From positions 1,314,036-1,378,035 of the forward strand of contig NZ_CP011102.1 in NCBI RefSeq assembly GCF_003534205.1: a stretch of DNA of 64,000 bases, in the 5' to 3' direction. Under the pieces are notes generated by a model. The model ran no database searches. It was not told where the DNA came from and worked only from the letters and a program-made list of their open reading frames with translations. This stretch comes from Listeria weihenstephanensis (lineage in GTDB: Bacteria; Bacillota; Bacilli; Lactobacillales; Listeriaceae). Below, piece by piece: positions 59,893 through 64,000 of this stretch (position 1 is the first letter of the stretch; every line of letters starts with the position of its first letter). Both the position numbers and the translations under genes were made by a program.

Positions 59893-59932
59893 GAGGTACA
59901 AGCTAGGGAAATAGTGGCTTGTACCTCTTTTT
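59893..59932 (+). terminator. Terminator inside the IS left end
   Basis: GAGGTACAAGC (59893-59903) and GCTTGTACCTC (59917-59927), perfect 11-bp stem, followed by TTTTT on the plus strand. It blocks transcription entering the IS from the VOC side, protecting transposase from antisense and external read-through. Confidence 0.8.
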
Positions 59933-61154
59933 AGCCTACAGAAATGTCAAAATTTTTGATAAAGTGCTGGGCAAGTATTTTGGCGCGGAACCGTGAAAAG
60001 TTTTGATAGCCATAAGAAGTACGCTTGATGACCTTGGTTCGGTTGTTAATTCCTTCTACGAAACCATTGGACAGATGTGGGTAAATGAAGGCATTGATGA
60101 TTTCTGTTTCCCAGCGTCGGAAAGTACCGATAGCTTTTATGAATTCTGGAAGCTGTTTGTCTTGTACGAGTTGATAGAAATCGTGTAAGGATTGACGAAC
60201 GTCGCGGCGTTCTTGTGCTTTATTGGCATCAAACCAAGCCTGATAGGCTTCCTTGATGGTGTAGGCGGTTTGTAGATCAGGGTGCAAGCTTAAGTAACGG
60301 CGAATGATGCTTTTTTGCGCTGTATCCAGCTTATGAGATCGCTTGAAAAGGAGTTTTTGTATCCGTTTCCCGTGTTTTCGATCTTTTTCTGAAAAACGCT
60401 GTTGGACACGAACGCGGACTTTATTCAGCGCCCAATAGATGTAGCGAGAGAAGTGGAAAGAATCGGCAATAATAACTGGTTTGTCAAGAGCTTGTTGCAC
60501 AGCGTTTTTGAAGGTCGAGCTCAAATCCATGATAACCATCTCTACCTGATGCCCGCGTTCTCTTAAATAACGTTGAATGGTTTTGGCGCGACGGTTTTCT
60601 AAGATATCAATGGGGCGACGAGTCATGGGGTCAGCGATAATGAGTTGGAATTTGCCTTTGTCGGTATCTCCCTTGAACTCATCGATAGCGATGACTTTAG
60701 GAAGAGCGACGGGAGGCGTGGAAAAGGCTTCTGTACGCGCGTCGAATAGGCGCATAATTTTAGGTGCGGTGGTTCCAAACGTTCTGGCAGTATAGGTAAA
60801 GGAGGGGGCAGAGATACTATGGAAAAGGGCTGCTTGATGCCAAGATGTCGAAAAACGCTGATAGCGTGCCACAAGTCCTTGATTTTTTTCATCAAATGAT
60901 TTTCCGCAGGAACAAGCATATCTGCGTTTTCGATAGTGCACATAGACACGTTTTTCTGCGACTTTTAGATGTTGGAAAGTGTGCGTACGATAGTCTTTAA
61001 TGCGATCTGTCCGTGTTTTACAAGAGGGGCAGGCATGTTTTTTTCGTTTTAGTTGGATATGAATGTGGCAGATATGATTTTCAATCGAATAATCAAGAAG
61101 TTGGATGTTTTTATTTTCTAAACCGATGAGTTGTATGATAAAATGGTCTGGCAT
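59931..61154 (-). CDS. ISL3-family transposase
   Basis: 407 residues. N-terminal zinc finger (CPSCKTRTD ... YACSCGKSF), helix-turn-helix region, and DDE transposase domain: Asp in AIDEFKGD, Asp in IIADSFHFSRY, Glu in NGFVEGINNRTKVIKR. No frameshift or truncation, so it is likely active or recently active. Confidence 0.95.
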   Translation of the reverse strand: MPDHFIIQLIGLENKNIQLLDYSIENHICHIHIQLKRKKHACPSCKTRTDRIKDYRTHTFQHLKVAEKRVYVHYRKRRYACSCGKSFDEKNQGLVARYQRFSTSWHQAALFHSISAPSFTYTARTFGTTAPKIMRLFDARTEAFSTPPVALPKVIAIDEFKGDTDKGKFQLIIADPMTRRPIDILENRRAKTIQRYLRERGHQVEMVIMDLSSTFKNAVQQALDKPVIIADSFHFSRYIYWALNKVRVRVQQRFSEKDRKHGKRIQKLLFKRSHKLDTAQKSIIRRYLSLHPDLQTAYTIKEAYQAWFDANKAQERRDVRQSLHDFYQLVQDKQLPEFIKAIGTFRRWETEIINAFIYPHLSNGFVEGINNRTKVIKRTSYGYQNFSRFRAKILAQHFIKNFDISVG

Positions 61155-61343
61155 GGTAATATCGCTCCTTTGGATTGGGTTTCGTCACTTTTATCTTAAA
61201 GGATTTTGATATTACTGTGTATTTTTTTGTCTTGAAATGAGAACAAAAAAATGCGGAGGTAGATTATTTTCTACCCCAACATTTATTATAGAACCGTTTT
61301 TTCATGTGGTTTTAGTGGAATGAAAGGAGGGAATAGTTGCGGG

Positions 61344-61359
61344 TTGACTGTATGGTCAA
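61344..61359 (+). promoter_or_regulatory. Palindromic operator, probably for the TetR regulator
   Basis: TTGACtgtatgGTCAA, a 5-6-5 dyad 22 nt before the ABC gene. TetR-family regulators commonly bind such TTGAC-N6-GTCAA sites, and a TetR gene ends this operon. No clear promoter is seen between the IS end (61295) and the operator. Confidence 0.6.
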
Positions 61360-61381
61360 TCGTGAATTGGAGGGGTATAAA

Positions 61382-62272
61382 ATGAAGGCGATAGAGATAA
61401 CGGATTTGACGAAATTTTATCATAAGAAGAAAGCGATTGAAGGCGTGAATTTGACCGTAGATGAGGGCGAATTATTTGGATTTATTGGACCAAATGGCGC
61501 TGGAAAGTCAACAACGATCAAGTTGCTGCTTAATTTTATTTATGCGTCAAGTGGGCATGCCACCGTTTTAGGGAAAGATATTGTGAAGGAATCGGCTGCT
61601 ATTAAAAAGATGGTCGGTTATGTACCGAGTGAGGTTCGTTATTACCCGCAAATGACGGCGAACGATATTATTGGTTTTGCTGCGAAATTCCACCAGATTG
61701 ATCAAGCGACGATTCAGATGAAGCGCTATTATGAGATGTTTGATATTGATCCACATAAGCGTTTTGGGGATATGTCACTTGGAAATAAGAAAAAAGTGGC
61801 GATTGTTGCTGGTCTAATTACAAAGCCGAAGTTATTGATTCTTGATGAGCCGACGAATGGGTTGGATCCTTTGATGCAACATCATCTTTTTAAAGAAATG
61901 ACGCGTCAAAATAAAGAAGATGGTATGACGATCTTTTTATCTAGTCATAATTTGCGGGAGATTCAGGAATATAGTTCGCGTGCGGCGTTTATTCGCGATG
62001 GCCAAATTGTTGCGTTAGAAAATATTGCGGATAAGGAAATGGCTGGGAAGGTTATTGTGCTTAAAGGGAATGATCTGCCAGTGACGGCGCTTGTGAATGC
62101 GGGAGCGAAAGTGGTAGAAACAACGGAAACGACTGCGCGACTCACGTTTGATGGAAATGTGCAGACGGTATTACCGATTCTTAGTGCCGATGGGATAAAG
62201 GATTTATCTATTACAAATCAAGAGTTGGAAGATAAATTCTTGACGCTCTATGAAGGAGGGAAGACAAAATGA
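61382..62272 (+). CDS. ABC transporter ATP-binding protein
   Basis: 296 residues. Walker A GPNGAGKSTT, Q-loop region, a degenerate signature MSLGNKKKVAI in place of LSGGQ, Walker B LLILDEPTNGLDP and H-loop LSSHNLREI. C-terminal extension typical of ABC-2 exporters of the CcmA/YhaQ type. The ATG at 61382 follows GGAGGGG by 6 nt. Overlaps the permease gene by 4 nt. Confidence 0.92.
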   Translation: MKAIEITDLTKFYHKKKAIEGVNLTVDEGELFGFIGPNGAGKSTTIKLLLNFIYASSGHATVLGKDIVKESAAIKKMVGYVPSEVRYYPQMTANDIIGFAAKFHQIDQATIQMKRYYEMFDIDPHKRFGDMSLGNKKKVAIVAGLITKPKLLILDEPTNGLDPLMQHHLFKEMTRQNKEDGMTIFLSSHNLREIQEYSSRAAFIRDGQIVALENIADKEMAGKVIVLKGNDLPVTALVNAGAKVVETTETTARLTFDGNVQTVLPILSADGIKDLSITNQELEDKFLTLYEGGKTK

Positions 62273-63084
62273 ACATTTTAAAAATTGAGTGGAAAACACA
62301 TTTCAAGAGTCTACTCGTTTGGTCGGGTGTTGTGGCGCTTATTCTAGGCATGTTTATGGCGTTTTTTCCTAGCATGAGTTCAAGCGGTATGCAGGAATTG
62401 GTGAATACGAAGATCGATGCGTTACCGAAAGAAATGATGAACGTTTTGCATATTAGTTCAATGGCTGATTTGACGAAAATTGATGCTTATTTTGCGTATG
62501 TTTTTCAATATATTTTTATTGCGGCGTGTGTGTATGCTGCGATGATTGGGGCTCAAGCGCTTGTAAAGGAAGAAACGGACGGTACGATTGAATTTTTATA
62601 TGCGCAGCCGATTACGCGTTCGGAACTCGTTGCGTGGAAAATGGTTGGGAATGTGATTTCTTTTGTGGCTTTTTGGGTGATTACGTTTGTTATTTCGTCG
62701 ATACTTGTTATTTTTTTGAAGCAAGATGGTGCGAATACTGGAGATTTGATGAAGTCTCTTGTGCGGATTTTTTCTAGTGAACTGCTTATTGCGGTGTTGT
62801 TTATGATGGCTGGTTTTTGTTTTTCAGCGGTTGTGCATTCGGCAAAACAGGCGACTCCTGTGGCATTGGGACTTGTTTTCTTCACGTATATTTTGGGAAT
62901 TTTATCTGGACTCAATGATCATGTGGATTTCTTTAAATATTTTTCACCGATTAACTTTGCGATTCCGTCTGATCTTTTAGCAGCACCTATGGAGAGTGTG
63001 AATGTTTGGATTGCGTCGATTGCGCTACTCATTTTTGCGGTATTAACGTTTGTTTTGTATAAGAAAAAGGATTTGAAAGTGTGA
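62269..63084 (+). CDS. ABC-2 type permease
   Basis: 271 residues, six transmembrane segments, ABC2_membrane_3-like (KEETDGTIEFLYAQPITRSELVAWKM). Pairs with the ATPase upstream to form an exporter; the substrate could be a drug, peptide or lipid. The last codons overlap the TetR start. Confidence 0.88.
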   Translation: MNILKIEWKTHFKSLLVWSGVVALILGMFMAFFPSMSSSGMQELVNTKIDALPKEMMNVLHISSMADLTKIDAYFAYVFQYIFIAACVYAAMIGAQALVKEETDGTIEFLYAQPITRSELVAWKMVGNVISFVAFWVITFVISSILVIFLKQDGANTGDLMKSLVRIFSSELLIAVLFMMAGFCFSAVVHSAKQATPVALGLVFFTYILGILSGLNDHVDFFKYFSPINFAIPSDLLAAPMESVNVWIASIALLIFAVLTFVLYKKKDLKV

Positions 63085-63686
63085 TGGATGATAAGCGTGA
63101 TAAAATTTTAAAAGTTGCGGTGGAAGAGTTTGCAGAACACGGTTATAAGGCAGCGAGCACGAATCAAATTTGTGAGGTTGCTGGTGTTTCGAAAGGGCTT
63201 ATTTTTCATTATTTTGGCTCGAAGGAAAAGTTATACACGGCAGCTGTAGAGTATTCGATTGATTTAGCGATGGTGGAGGTACCGGTTAGCGATATGCCGG
63301 TGGGAGATTTTGTGCAGATGGCGATCTGGTCGACGAAGCAAAAATTGGATTTTAGTAAAAAGTATCCAGCGGTGTTTCAATTGATTATGCAGTCATTTGC
63401 GAGCCCACCGCCAGAAATTGCTGAAAAATTGGCATCATATTATGCGGAATTGATGAATATACAAGATATTTATGTGAATCAGATTTTTGAGAATATAACG
63501 TTGCGTGCGGATGTTGCTTATGAAGATGCACATGATGTGGTGGTGGGGCTTTTTGAATATACGATTAAACTAGCGACGGAGTACATGCAAGGACACCCAG
63601 ATGCTACGATGGAGGAAATGCAACCTTTGGGTGATAAGTTTATGAATATGATGGCTATCGTCGAACGTGGTATGGTTGAAAAATAG
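63084..63686 (+). CDS. TetR-family transcriptional regulator
   Basis: 200 residues; N-terminal HTH KILKVAVEEFAEHGYKAASTNQICEVAGVSKGLIFHYFGSKEKLYTAAVEY is classic TetR. C-terminal ligand domain divergent. Third gene of the exporter operon and probable repressor acting at 61344-61359. Start is ATG 63084, or GTG 63081. Confidence 0.9.
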   Translation: MDDKRDKILKVAVEEFAEHGYKAASTNQICEVAGVSKGLIFHYFGSKEKLYTAAVEYSIDLAMVEVPVSDMPVGDFVQMAIWSTKQKLDFSKKYPAVFQLIMQSFASPPPEIAEKLASYYAELMNIQDIYVNQIFENITLRADVAYEDAHDVVVGLFEYTIKLATEYMQGHPDATMEEMQPLGDKFMNMMAIVERGMVEK

Positions 63687-63813
63687 GTGATATAGCCCTT
63701 AAATTATCTTTTTAGCACAAAAAACACGGTAGATAAGTTGTTTATATCCTCATTTTATGATACAACATAACTATGCAATAATTGAAGTTATTACAGGAGA
63801 AGGAGCAATAACA

Positions 63814-64000
63814 ATGAGTGATAGAGTGGCTGTGACAAAAGAGCAAATTATAGAGGAATTACAGCAAATGGTGAAAGTGCAGGGGCGTGTTCCGAGGACG
63901 AGCATGTATCCGAACTTCGAAAGAGCAAGGCGACTCTTTGGTTCTTGGCCAAATGCATTAAAAGCGGCAGGCCTGGAAAATGAGCAAAAACGTTCGTATA
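63814..64000 (+). CDS. Homing-endonuclease-associated repeat protein (partial)
   Basis: Open from the ATG at 63814 to the window end (62 residues seen). The repeat TKEQIIEELQQMVKVQGRVPRTSMYPNFERARRLFGSWPNALKAAGL matches the small domain found beside homing endonucleases and in stand-alone DNA-binding proteins (HNH_repeat type). AGAAGGAG lies 8 nt before the start. Whether an endonuclease domain follows is outside the window. A weak TTGTTT-17-TACAAC promoter lies at 63738-63766. Confidence 0.65.
   Translation, partial: MSDRVAVTKEQIIEELQQMVKVQGRVPRTSMYPNFERARRLFGSWPNALKAAGLENEQKRSY

Larger units (their letters stand above)
59862..61295 (-). mobile_element. ISL3-family insertion sequence, complete, 1434 bp
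   Basis: Terminal inverted repeats: left GGCTCTTTGTCAATTGTTGG (from 59862) and right, on the minus strand, GGTTCTATAATAAATGTTGG (from 61295), matching at 17 of the first 23 positions. Both ends are bordered by the same 8 bp, GTTTTTTC (59854-59861 and 61296-61303), a target duplication of the length known for ISL3. One intact transposase gene is inside. Confidence 0.92.

Overview
This looks like a chromosomal segment of a Listeria-type firmicute (Listeriaceae, Bacillales). The gene order follows what I know of Listeria: ctaA/ctaB, the ylb genes, the dcw cell-division cluster, ileS, dapF, a cold-shock gene, alsD next to ilv-leu, zwf, rnz, dinB, telA/xpaC, nudF and an ABC/TetR operon. Ribosome binding sites are strong AGGAGG types. 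The species cannot be fixed from sequence alone. I infer a Listeria sensu lato species rather than L. monocytogenes because of the intergenic repeats and the insertion sequence.

Layout. 1-13 kb: haem A synthase (partial) and haem O synthase, a CAP-domain protein, ylbF/ylbG, a structured leader, rsmD-coaD-ylbL, tmcAL, yceD-rpmF, panE-yllA, then a divergent SgrR-like regulator/MFS exporter pair and an ankyrin lipoprotein. 14-30 kb: the dcw cluster (mraZ, rsmH, ftsL, pbpB, murE, mraY, murD, murG, divIB, ftsA, ftsZ, ylmE, sepF, ylmG, ylmH, divIVA), which couples meso-DAP peptidoglycan precursor synthesis to septum assembly. mraZ is preceded by its own three-repeat operator. 30-36 kb: an isoleucine T-box leader and ileS, dapF, a PAP2 phosphatase and a cold-shock gene. 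36-48 kb, minus strand: alsD and the ilvD-ilvB-ilvN-ilvC-leuA-leuB-leuC-leuD-ilvA operon, preceded by a CodY-like box, a promoter, a Val/Ile/Leu-rich leader peptide and competing attenuator hairpins. 48-59 kb: small accessory genes, zwf, rnz, an SDR enzyme, an SOS-controlled dinB, telA/xpaC, nudF and a VOC protein. 59.9-61.3 kb: a complete ISL3-family insertion sequence with an 8-bp target duplication. 61-64 kb: an ABC exporter with its TetR regulator, and the start of a homing-endonuclease-repeat protein.

The least explained signal is a family of structured intergenic repeats, here called A-D: upstream of ileS, downstream of ileS, downstream of zwf and upstream of rnz. Copies share a conserved 5' box, a long hairpin whose arms differ in sequence but stay paired, a conserved AGCTAGATC 3' box and, in three copies, an A/C-rich tail of roughly 100-180 nt. 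All four lie in the sense orientation of the adjoining gene. A second, smaller family with a different core occurs upstream of rsmD (where the ylbH-leader RNA is known) and again between ilvC and leuA. Other points of note are a probable ATT start codon in ylmG and an IS inserted exactly at the U-tract of an intrinsic terminator.
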